DNA from: Bacteroidota bacterium
GTDB lineage: Bacteria; Bacteroidota; Bacteroidia; Cytophagales; Cytophagaceae
Reading direction: 5' to 3'
Assembly (NCBI GenBank): GCA_023428135.1
Contig: JAEYZG010000018.1
Location: 195,643-259,642 of the forward strand
Length of the DNA stretch: 64,000 bases
Shown here: positions 17,335-24,775 of the stretch, one piece after another
Layout: every line of letters begins with the position of its first letter
How positions within the stretch are numbered: position 1 is the stretch's first letter
Notes under the pieces: generated by a model
What the model saw: the letters and a program-made list of their open reading frames with translations, nothing else
Database searches by the model: none
Told to the model about the DNA's origin: nothing
Position numbers and translations under genes: made by a program

Positions 17335-19140
17335 TTAATATTTAATTGCTTTTATCATTCTTCCGTCTTCAAATCGAACCAGATATATGCCTGGCAGATA
17401 ATGATCTCCAAAACTAATTTGACCTTCTGCCCGAATCTGTTCAATTTGCTGTCCTTGGGAATTATAAATTTCAATACTAGAATTGTTCAGATTGGGTATA
17501 TTAAAGCTGATGTTAGATGGATTTGGATAAATAGAAATGTTAGAAGTATGAGTAAAATTATCATTTATTCCGGTAATGGTATTAATCTCAAATGAAATGG
17601 GAGAGGATGTTCCTTTGCATCCGCCGGAAGTGGTGACTACAGCTGTAATGTTCTGATAAGAACCATTGGGAACCTGATCCCATACATAAGAGTTTGTCTG
17701 TGTATTGCCAATGAGTTTGTTTCCGTTATAAAATTCTATTAAGGATATATCAGCACTATCTGTTTGGGTATTCAGTGTTACGGATGCAAATCCTCCTGAA
17801 GATTGAATAATTGAATTGTTTGCAGGATTCGTAATTGTTATTTGAGGAGCAGCATTTATTGTAAAAATAGATGTTCCCGATGTTGTTGCTGCATTTGCAT
17901 TGTCAATAGCCTGAGCTGTGATAGTATGTTTGCCAAGGGATGGATTTTCCCAGATATAACTATATGGGGAGTCATAGTCAGTATAGAGCAGGATCGTACC
18001 GTCATAAAAGTTAACTCTTGAAATTAAACCATCACTATCAGTAGCGTTTACTTTAAGCTCCACTTGAGTTCCCTGACAAAGACTTAAATTAGTAGCAGGA
18101 GAAGTAATGGATATGGCAGGAGGTTTGTTCTCACAGTTAAACTTAAATCCGGACATAGCATCTGTTGCCTGATACGGAGTGTTTCCCCAATTGCCAGTCC
18201 AGGCGACTTTATCATATCCTTCCCAGTTATAGGCCTGAGGTTCCCACCAGAAAATTCCAAGACCCTTTTCGTTTGACAGAGATTGTAAATTTTTTATTAC
18301 CTGTTCTACAAATTGCCTGGCTTCCTGAGGGGCAGTTACAGGAACTCCTATCTCTGAAACCATGATTTCTTTATTGTACCTTGAAATCATATCATTCATA
18401 TTGGTTAGGGTTTGCTGTGCATAGGTTTGCCAGTCCTGGGGAGTATTTGGGTACATGGACATAGCTATAATGTCAAATTTGGCTCCGTTACTTATTAGCC
18501 CTCCGATATTCCAGCGGAAAAGGGAGTTGTCATATCCATTGGAAACATGTACTATTACTTTAGTGTTGGGAAATACAGCTTTTACCGCATCATATCCTTT
18601 GTTCACAAAGGAAGCATAGTTGGCCATGTTTGTAGAAGCTTGTCCTTCCGGCCAGAGCATACCATTATTGGTCTCATTTCCTACCTGAACCCATTCCGGT
18701 GTGATGTTTTCAGCTTTCAAAGCATTGAGTACGTCCGCTGTATGATTGTAAACAGCCTGGCCTAACTGAGTAACATTATAATTTCCCCATGCAGCGGGTT
18801 TCGTTTGCTTCCCAGGATCAGCCCAGGAATCACTGTAATGGAAGTCAATCATAAGTCTGTAACCTTTTGTTGCAGCTCTTTTGGCAACATTCACCACGTC
18901 CTGTTTTCCATTCCAACCATTAGCCGGGTTGACCCAGACTCTTAATCTGATTGAGTTGATGCAATAGTCATCCAGGATATCAAAAAGGTCTCTTTGAACT
19001 CTGTTGCTATCGCGCCAGATTCGTCCAGCGTTTTCCATTTGAGAAAGCCAGCCGACATCAGCACCTCTCGCAATTTGTGGCAGGGCATTATTGCTGAATA
19101 ATAACAGAAGAGCGGTGGTTATCAGGACGATCTTTTTCAT
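17335..19140 (-). CDS. GH53 arabinogalactan endo-beta-1,4-galactanase with Ig-like domains and T9SS sorting domain
   Basis: A 601-residue secreted enzyme. Signal peptide at 1-21 (MKKIVLITTALLLLFSNNALP), then a GH53 TIM barrel from about 26 to 335: GADVGWLSQME, SIRLRVWVNP, GYRLMIDFHYSDSWADPG, the acid/base region WVQVGNETNNG and the nucleophile region MVSEIGVPV, then GIFWWEPQAY. Two bacterial Ig-like domains follow (about 340-430 and 430-510), and the last ~75 residues (IYPNPS...GIYLVRF) are a type A sorting domain. GH53 enzymes cut beta-1,4-galactan side chains of pectin. The protein should be exported by Sec, cross the outer membrane by T9SS and act at or outside the cell surface. It is a single gene without nearby SusC/SusD homologues in the window. 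Confidence 0.92.
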   Translation of the reverse strand: MKKIVLITTALLLLFSNNALPQIARGADVGWLSQMENAGRIWRDSNRVQRDLFDILDDYCINSIRLRVWVNPANGWNGKQDVVNVAKRAATKGYRLMIDFHYSDSWADPGKQTKPAAWGNYNVTQLGQAVYNHTADVLNALKAENITPEWVQVGNETNNGMLWPEGQASTNMANYASFVNKGYDAVKAVFPNTKVIVHVSNGYDNSLFRWNIGGLISNGAKFDIIAMSMYPNTPQDWQTYAQQTLTNMNDMISRYNKEIMVSEIGVPVTAPQEARQFVEQVIKNLQSLSNEKGLGIFWWEPQAYNWEGYDKVAWTGNWGNTPYQATDAMSGFKFNCENKPPAISITSPATNLSLCQGTQVELKVNATDSDGLISRVNFYDGTILLYTDYDSPYSYIWENPSLGKHTITAQAIDNANAATTSGTSIFTINAAPQITITNPANNSIIQSSGGFASVTLNTQTDSADISLIEFYNGNKLIGNTQTNSYVWDQVPNGSYQNITAVVTTSGGCKGTSSPISFEINTITGINDNFTHTSNISIYPNPSNISFNIPNLNNSSIEIYNSQGQQIEQIRAEGQISFGDHYLPGIYLVRFEDGRMIKAIKY

Positions 19141-19667
19141 AATGCCTTAAATATATGAGATTTAATTAATATTTTTTGTACTTTTTTAAAGAGTGGAAAA
19201 GGTTGAGATAATCAGGTATTAAAAAAGTTTTTACTCCATTGAATAAAGAAAGTAAAAGTATAGAGTAAAATCGGGAAGATTGTTCCAATAATTATGCTTT
19301 TAGGGACCACATATTCATTCCCGAAAGACACTTCGGTATTCAATCAAATTATCACATCTCATTTTCATCTGAAGAATATATAAGAATTAATCTGGATAAT
19401 TTATTGATACTTACCGAAGATTTAAGAGTTGGGATAATACTTCTGTATTAAAGTTAGAGATGCTAAGCATAGCGTTTCTACTAAAAAATAATGTTCAAGG
19501 TCAAGTAAAAAAAGAACAGCAACAATATCCAAATACTATGAATGCTCTTATAATATCTGTTTTTTCTCATTTTGAAGTTCACTGTTGAAAAGGTTGAGTT
19601 TATCGTTAATGGACTTATTCTGATAGTTTAAATTTTCCCTTTCCAAAAACAGACGATAAGATAATCA

Positions 19668-19926
19668 CTATATGGAGCCATACCAGAAGTATTCAAGCAC
19701 AACAATTGGTGTATTAGTTGGTATTATTAATCTAGTATCATCTTGAAAATCAATGGTTACATTGTGTGATTGGTCTATATGAACTCAGGTAACTTTTCGC
19801 CTTTTGAGATTAAATTATGAGCTTGACAGCATTACTGTCCAAAGTATAAGCCCCACGCATCACCTTTACAGAATCTTGATTTATAACAAGATAAAAATAT
19901 GGAAGCTTAAAGCTGAACAATGATTA
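19668..19926 (-). pseudogene. remnant of an unidentified small protein gene
   Basis: Minus-strand frames give protein-like segments broken by stops: LVINQDSVKVMRGAYTLDS followed by NAVKLII (within 19811-19926), and in another frame VTIDFQDDTRLIIPTNTP continuing to VVLEYFWYGSI (19668-19763). They have consistent composition and order, as expected of a frameshifted gene. There is no start codon and the family is unknown. The rest of the large gap (19141-19667) shows no convincing coding sequence on either strand. Confidence 0.3.
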
Positions 19927-19970
19927 TTTAATAGTTAATAAATAATTATTTAATAGTTAATAAATAATTA
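19924..19970. repeat. perfect tandem duplication of a 22-bp unit
   Basis: TTATTTAATAGTTAATAAATAA is... present twice in direct succession (units 19924-19945 and 19946-19967), followed by TTA. The unit is all A/T except one G. It lies just downstream of the minus-strand sensor gene ending at 19993. Confidence 0.8.
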
Positions 19971-19992
19971 TACCAGGGTTTTTCGATTGATT

Positions 19993-21648
19993 TTATACTT
20001 TACTTTTTAGGATATCATTCTCTTTCATCAATTCGAGTTCATTTGCCTTTAACTGTTGAATAAGCAGGTCAGTATTTTCCTGTTTTCTTTTCATTTCTTC
20101 CTGGGTAGCTTGTAACTCTTCAAGATTTTGTCTGAGTTCTTCTTCCTGTTCGTGCATCTGGTTTCTATGCTTTTGAGATTCTTCCAGAAGTATTTTTGTT
20201 TTTTCGTTTATCTTCATAGTAGAAAGGGAAGAAGAAAGTGTTTCACTAAGTTTCTGAATAAATTCAACCTGATAAGGCTGGAATTCATTGAACGATGCAA
20301 ATTCCATTACTCCGTTTATTGTGTCATTGACTTTTATAGGTACTATTAGTATGGCTTTTGGGTTTGAATCTCCAAGACCGGATGTAATAGTAACATAACT
20401 ATCAGGAACATCAGTAAGATAGATAAGATCTCCTTCAATCCAAGCTTGTCCTGCAAGGCCTGCACCTTTACCAATTCTTTTGGTTTGGAATTTTTTTCTG
20501 TCAAATGCATAAACGCTTTTTAACTCAAGGTAAGGATCAGTTTCATCCTCATCATTCACAATATAAAGCCATCCCTGATTTGCCTGAACATATTTTACCA
20601 GTTTGATTAGGAATGTATCAAGCATTTCATTAGTACTATCATAATGGTTTCTTAATATTTCACCAAATGCAGCATAACCTTCATTAGACCAGTTTCTTTG
20701 CTTATCTTCTTTTGTAACTTTAACAAGGTTGTCTCTCATCGCAATAAGAGCATTCCCAAGGACATCTTTTTCACTTAGCGGAGCAAATTCAGATTCCAGA
20801 TTTCCTTTTCCTATTTCGTTTGCAAAAGTTGCTGTAGTTTTTAAGCCCTCTACCATTTTCTGTACATCATTCATCATTTCTCCAATTTCATCATTGGTTA
20901 TCTTAATGGAAGCATTGTCCAGTTCGCCTTGGGAGACTTTATTAACCAAATTGTGTAAAGAGTTGACCGGTTTTATTATTTGACTGGATAGTCTCATTGT
21001 AAGCAAAAAACCAAGTATAATAATAAAGCCAAGCAGAATAAAATTTGTACGAGCCAGGAGTTGCATGTTTTCAATCATGCTTATCTGCTGATCGCTTGTG
21101 GTAAGTTTAAGTTCGTCAAGTATTTTATGTAAGTGAACAGATATATTATTAATGTCGGTCGTGATTTCATCACTTTTACCTTCGCTTAATATTGGAGTTA
21201 TGCCATCCTGGTAGCTGTCAAAAGTGGCCAGGCTGGTCATTATCTCTTTTTGCAGTATGAAAGCCGTGTCGATCTCCTTAATAAGTTTTTTTAATGAGTC
21301 AGCATATGCCTGGTCTTTCCAATCCTTTTGTAGAGAGAGTAATTTTGCCTTCAGCTGTGGATAGTCTTTGGCATGTATCTGCTTAAGTTTTATTTTATCA
21401 GGATGGTTCTCTATATCAATTTTTACCCAATTGGCCATTAGATTTTTTGATTGAAAAAGCAATAGCTCCAATTCAGTTAAATGAGTAATACTTGGCTGAT
21501 CTGTTTTATTTATCTGTTCAGTTGCCCTTTTATTTTTAGTAAGCATATAGCTACTAATTATTCCATATACACAAAATAAAAAGATGATCGAGAAGAAGCA
21601 TAGAATTATTCTACCTCTGATTCCTTTAAATATATTACCTGATTTCAT
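19993..21648 (-). CDS. membrane HAMP-GAF sensor protein with C-terminal coiled coil, no kinase or receptor-signalling domain
   Basis: A 551-residue protein. A first membrane segment lies at about 15-33 (ILCFFSIIFLFCVYGIISS), an extracytoplasmic helical region at ~35-200 (four-helix-bundle-like), and a second membrane segment at about 203-222 (FILLGFIIILGFLLTM). Then come HAMP (SSQIIKPVNSLHNLVNKVS, ~ 223-275), a HAMP-like linker, a GAF domain (~ 325-465; GAGLAGQAWIEGDLIYLTDVP, AILIVPIKVNDTINGVMEFAS) and a terminal coiled coil with EEELRQNLEELQATQEEM. No histidine kinase, cyclase or MCP hairpin follows. It is paired with the YfiR-like gene 30 bp upstream and is divergent from the cheR-siaC cluster. 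Its HAMP-GAF-coiled-coil core is a clear paralogue of that in the phosphatase at 24776. Confidence 0.85.
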   Translation of the reverse strand: MKSGNIFKGIRGRIILCFFSIIFLFCVYGIISSYMLTKNKRATEQINKTDQPSITHLTELELLLFQSKNLMANWVKIDIENHPDKIKLKQIHAKDYPQLKAKLLSLQKDWKDQAYADSLKKLIKEIDTAFILQKEIMTSLATFDSYQDGITPILSEGKSDEITTDINNISVHLHKILDELKLTTSDQQISMIENMQLLARTNFILLGFIIILGFLLTMRLSSQIIKPVNSLHNLVNKVSQGELDNASIKITNDEIGEMMNDVQKMVEGLKTTATFANEIGKGNLESEFAPLSEKDVLGNALIAMRDNLVKVTKEDKQRNWSNEGYAAFGEILRNHYDSTNEMLDTFLIKLVKYVQANQGWLYIVNDEDETDPYLELKSVYAFDRKKFQTKRIGKGAGLAGQAWIEGDLIYLTDVPDSYVTITSGLGDSNPKAILIVPIKVNDTINGVMEFASFNEFQPYQVEFIQKLSETLSSSLSTMKINEKTKILLEESQKHRNQMHEQEEELRQNLEELQATQEEMKRKQENTDLLIQQLKANELELMKENDILKSKV

Positions 21649-21678
21649 TACTTGTTAATCCAATTTTAGAAACTATGA

Positions 21679-22197
21679 TTAGTCAACTATTTTAGCAAGC
21701 TTCTGCAATTCTGAAGAAATCTTTAATCCGTTTTCTGCTGCGTTCTTGTTAGAGATTTCGAATTTTACTTTACTATCCTCTTCAAAAAAATTTACAACAA
21801 CACCATTTTTGATTGCTGATGGTGAATTGCTTACGACCAACACATGATGTTGTTTCGCTTTAGGGGCTATTTCTGAATATTTTGATGATTGATTCGACGG
21901 GACAAATAAAATCTGACACGCATCTACTTCAGCTACATTATGGATTTCTTTAACGACAACTTTCATCGAGCCAGCCATTTTCCCATTAAGAGCCATTGCT
22001 TCTGTGTTCATTGGAGATTTGCCAAATACACCTAAAACTATTTCTCCTCCTGGAGATGGCCACTGAGTATATTTAATAAAATGGAACATCAGACCTGAGT
22101 ATACTTTGTATTCAGTTTGAGCCTCCGACTTCATACTGAATAACAGGGTAAAGGCCATAATTACAGCAAGTTTTGCTGTTCCCCAACTGATTTTCAT
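21679..22197 (-). CDS. YfiR-family periplasmic protein
   Basis: A 172-residue exported protein with signal peptide (about 1-26, ending SMKSEA-Q). The pattern is that of the YfiR (DUF4154) family: FHFIKYTQWPSPGGEIVLGVFG (split here at residues about 38-59), CQILFVPSNQSSKYSEI and VLVVSNSPSAIKNGVVVNFFE, with KISSELQKLAKIVD at the end. In Pseudomonas YfiR is a periplasmic inhibitor acting on the membrane sensor-cyclase YfiN. Here the gene lies directly upstream of and co-directional with the HAMP-GAF membrane sensor at 19993 (30 bp apart), so I infer that this YfiR regulates the extracytoplasmic domain of that sensor. The two structural Cys of some YfiR proteins are not both seen. Confidence 0.85.
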   Translation of the reverse strand: MKISWGTAKLAVIMAFTLLFSMKSEAQTEYKVYSGLMFHFIKYTQWPSPGGEIVLGVFGKSPMNTEAMALNGKMAGSMKVVVKEIHNVAEVDACQILFVPSNQSSKYSEIAPKAKQHHVLVVSNSPSAIKNGVVVNFFEEDSKVKFEISNKNAAENGLKISSELQKLAKIVD

Positions 22198-22254
22198 GAT
22201 TATTGAGCAATATTAAATAATTGTTTAAGACTGTTTTCCTAAATATGAAGGATT

Positions 22255-22262
22255 CAAAGTTA
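22255..22262 (-). promoter_or_regulatory. putative -7 element (TAACTTTG) for the YfiR-sensor operon, in a divergent regulatory region
   Basis: The minus strand has TAACTTTG, an exact TANNTTTG match, 58 bp upstream of the yfiR-like ATG. No good -33 TTG is seen at the expected distance. The whole gap 22198-22573 separates the divergent yfiR and cheR genes and must hold both promoters; nothing else is evident in it. For the cheR side, TTG (about 22499) and TATCTTTT about 18 bp on is a weak candidate. Confidence 0.3.
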
Positions 22263-22573
22263 AATACGAACCGATTCTGTATAAGTTGTTAAAAAATCTC
22301 GAAAGAATTATATTTTTTCACTTACAGTTAAACGAAAGGTAAACTTTTGTTTAACTTCTTTTTTGACATGTATTTGGTTGTAAGTCAGCTTGATGTGGCG
22401 TTATGGTAGTGTAATATTTCTTTTGTCAGTCAGAGTAATATTCCAATTTGTAGACAAAATTGAGGGTTTTGCCGATTATAAATTAATGTTGTGCAATATT
22501 GTTTAAAATTTTTCCCAACTATCTTTTCGATCATTCCGTTAGAATCCTCCGAATGAAATTTTTCTCATAACAA

Positions 22574-23401
22574 ATGCAAACAGCTCCGGAAATAGGAATA
22601 AATGACCTTAGAAAGCTAATTCAGACAATAACAGAAAGGTTTGATTATGATTTTTCAAGTTATTCTTCAGCTTCTTTCAAAAGAAGAATTCAACGTTTTA
22701 TAGAAATCAAACGACTGGGATCTGTTGAAAACCTGGTTAATAAAATAATATCCGGAGAAATAAAGAAGAATGAGTTATTAACAGAAGTCTCAGTAAATGT
22801 AACTGAATTGTTCAGAGATCCGTCTTTCTGGAAGTATTTAAGAAAAGTGCTGCTAGAACAGAATTTTCCACAGAACATCAAAATATGGCAGGTAGGTAGC
22901 TCTTCCGGTGAGGAGATATATTCCTTGATGATACTATTAAATGACTTAAATCTGCTGAACAAAGCCGAAGTAATATCAACTGATTATAATACTGGGATAA
23001 TTGAGAAAGCACAATCAGGGTTGATTCCTGTTAAAAGCATGGAGCTTAATACCAGTAATTTTGTTAAGACAGGTTATAAGGGAGAGTTAACAAATTACTT
23101 TATGCCAGAGGGCGATAATTTCAAGCTTAACAAAGACCTATTGAGTAAGATAAAATTTAAAGAGATAAATCTTGTCAAAGATTCACATAATGGATCGGTC
23201 GATATCATTTTATGCAGGAACATTCTTATTTATCATAACCCACAATTGCAAAATGATATATTAAAAAAATTCCATCAGTCATTAAATATGTCTGGCCTTC
23301 TAATACTGGGATCAAGAGAAACAATCGAATGGTCTGAAATAGCTCCCAAGTATACAATGCTTGGTCCCGAAGAAAGAATTTTTAGAAAGAATAAAGTGTA
23401 A
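22574..23401 (+). CDS. cheR: CheR-type protein-glutamate methyltransferase
   Basis: A 275-residue SAM-dependent methyltransferase of the CheR family, the usual length. The N-terminal helical domain (1-75) precedes VTELFRDPSFW (76-86), the SAM-binding loop WQVGSSSGEE (105-114), the acidic STDYN (135-139) and CRNILIYHN (215-223). CheR methylates glutamates on chemoreceptor coiled coils. No MCP is encoded nearby, so the substrate may be one of the two HAMP-GAF-coiled-coil proteins of this locus (inference). It begins the plus-strand cluster cheR-cheB-GAF-SiaA-like-siaB-siaC, with 7 bp to cheB. Confidence 0.92.
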   Translation: MQTAPEIGINDLRKLIQTITERFDYDFSSYSSASFKRRIQRFIEIKRLGSVENLVNKIISGEIKKNELLTEVSVNVTELFRDPSFWKYLRKVLLEQNFPQNIKIWQVGSSSGEEIYSLMILLNDLNLLNKAEVISTDYNTGIIEKAQSGLIPVKSMELNTSNFVKTGYKGELTNYFMPEGDNFKLNKDLLSKIKFKEINLVKDSHNGSVDIILCRNILIYHNPQLQNDILKKFHQSLNMSGLLILGSRETIEWSEIAPKYTMLGPEERIFRKNKV

Positions 23402-23408
23402 TCCGGCA

Positions 23409-24005
23409 ATGAAAGACGTGGATCTAAACAGGAAATATAAAGCTATAGTTATAGGAGGATCAGCTGGAAGTTTTCAGGTTTTATGTAAGATATTAAACAA
23501 GCTTCCTGAAGATTTTTCGTTACCCATCTTTATATGCTGCCATCGGCTAAAACATATTAGAAATGGCCTTATTGAAGCTCTATCTATAAAAAGTATTAAA
23601 GAAGTAAAAGAGCCCGATCATAATGAACCTATCAAAAGAGGGAAAATATATCTGGCACCAGCTAATTATCATATGAATATTGAATTGGGTAACTATATTT
23701 CTCTATCCACTGAAGAAATGGTTAATAATTCAAGACCTGCAATAGATATAACCTTTGAGACCTGTGCATACGTTTATAAGGAAAAGCTTATCGGAATTTT
23801 ATTAACAGGAGCAAATAAAGATGGAGCTCTAGGAATGAAAAAGGTTAAAGATTATGGTGGAATGACCATCATTCAGGATCCTGAGGAAAGCGTGATTGAC
23901 ACAATGCCAAAGGCAGCTATGAGTGTAACAAAAATAGATCATGTTATGAAGGTAGAAGAAATTATAAAGTTTTTAATAGAATTAAATAAAGTGACGCAGC
24001 TATGA
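23409..24005 (+). CDS. cheB: CheB-type protein-glutamate methylesterase, catalytic domain only
   Basis: A 198-residue protein that contains only the CheB methylesterase/deamidase domain. The catalytic triad is visible as Ser18 in GGSAGS, His45 in CCHR and Asp138 in TGANKDGALGM, with the usual IYLAPANYHM (80-89) and PKAAM near the end. The N-terminal response-regulator domain of classical CheB is missing, so activity cannot be controlled by CheA phosphorylation in the usual way. An upstream TTG would extend the frame into cheR, but the ATG at 23409 is 7 bp after the cheR stop and starts just before the domain. The stop overlaps the next start by four bases (ATGA). Confidence 0.92.
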   Translation: MKDVDLNRKYKAIVIGGSAGSFQVLCKILNKLPEDFSLPIFICCHRLKHIRNGLIEALSIKSIKEVKEPDHNEPIKRGKIYLAPANYHMNIELGNYISLSTEEMVNNSRPAIDITFETCAYVYKEKLIGILLTGANKDGALGMKKVKDYGGMTIIQDPEESVIDTMPKAAMSVTKIDHVMKVEEIIKFLIELNKVTQL

Positions 24006-24757
24006 AAATGATTTTATCTAAAATACATGCTCTGGCTAACTTATTGTTTATAGGTTTGGTAGTTTATTCAATTATCCTGTTTAGTAAGTTTTCCGGAGTT
24101 AATAATAATATCCTTTTAATTTTTTATTTAACACTTGCAGCAGGAATTATAAGCATAATTCTGAATTATGTTTTACTTAATACAAAGTCATTTAAGGAAG
24201 TTGTATATGTGGACAGACTTAAGAATGAATTTATAGTTGACAAGGAAGAAGAAATTTTAAGACAGGATCAGACCAATATTGTTGGTGAAGTAAAAAAAGA
24301 AATTGATGCTATCACAAATAGTAAAACTGGCGGTAAGGATAAAATGGATAAGGCTTTATCTGTAATATGTAATAAAATTAATGCTGGACAATCTGTACTA
24401 TTTTTTAAAGATCAGGAAGAAAATAAATTAAAAAGGTATTCTTCATATGCATTGCCATTAGATTCATCAAATGATATTCAGTTTGCTGTTGGAGAAGGAC
24501 TCGTAGGGTTAGTGGCCAAAGAAGGTAAGACTTTGATGATTGATGATCTTAAGGAAAGTTATATGATACCATTTTCCGGGTTAGGGTCAACCAAGTCTGT
24601 AGATGTTATGATTTTACCTTTGCTCAATAATGAGGAAATTATTGGAGTCTGGGAGATTTCACTGCTGAAGAAGGCAACTGAAAATGATAAAAACCTCATT
24701 CAAAACCTAACCACTTTACTGGGTGATTTTTTGGCACTCGAGACTCAGTATAATTAA
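24002..24757 (+). CDS. two-TM membrane protein with GAF domain
   Basis: A 251-residue protein with two membrane helices at about 10-29 and 37-60 and almost no loop outside the membrane, then a charged linker and a GAF domain (~105-248: ALSVICNKINAGQSVLFF, VGEGLVGLVAKEGKTLMIDDL, VDVMILPLLNNEEIIGVWEIS). GAF domains bind small ligands or mediate dimerisation; the ligand cannot be told. Translational coupling is likely: its ATG overlaps the cheB stop, and the SiaA-like phosphatase follows within 20 bp. The organisation suggests a membrane-bound sensor of the same pathway. Confidence 0.82.
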   Translation: MKMILSKIHALANLLFIGLVVYSIILFSKFSGVNNNILLIFYLTLAAGIISIILNYVLLNTKSFKEVVYVDRLKNEFIVDKEEEILRQDQTNIVGEVKKEIDAITNSKTGGKDKMDKALSVICNKINAGQSVLFFKDQEENKLKRYSSYALPLDSSNDIQFAVGEGLVGLVAKEGKTLMIDDLKESYMIPFSGLGSTKSVDVMILPLLNNEEIIGVWEISLLKKATENDKNLIQNLTTLLGDFLALETQYN

Positions 24758-24775
24758 TATTTGAAAGTAGATCTT

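Noticed and set aside
17287..17595. 102-codon plus-strand frame over the 3' end of GH53
   Set aside because: Antisense to the sorting domain of the GH53 gene; no independent support.
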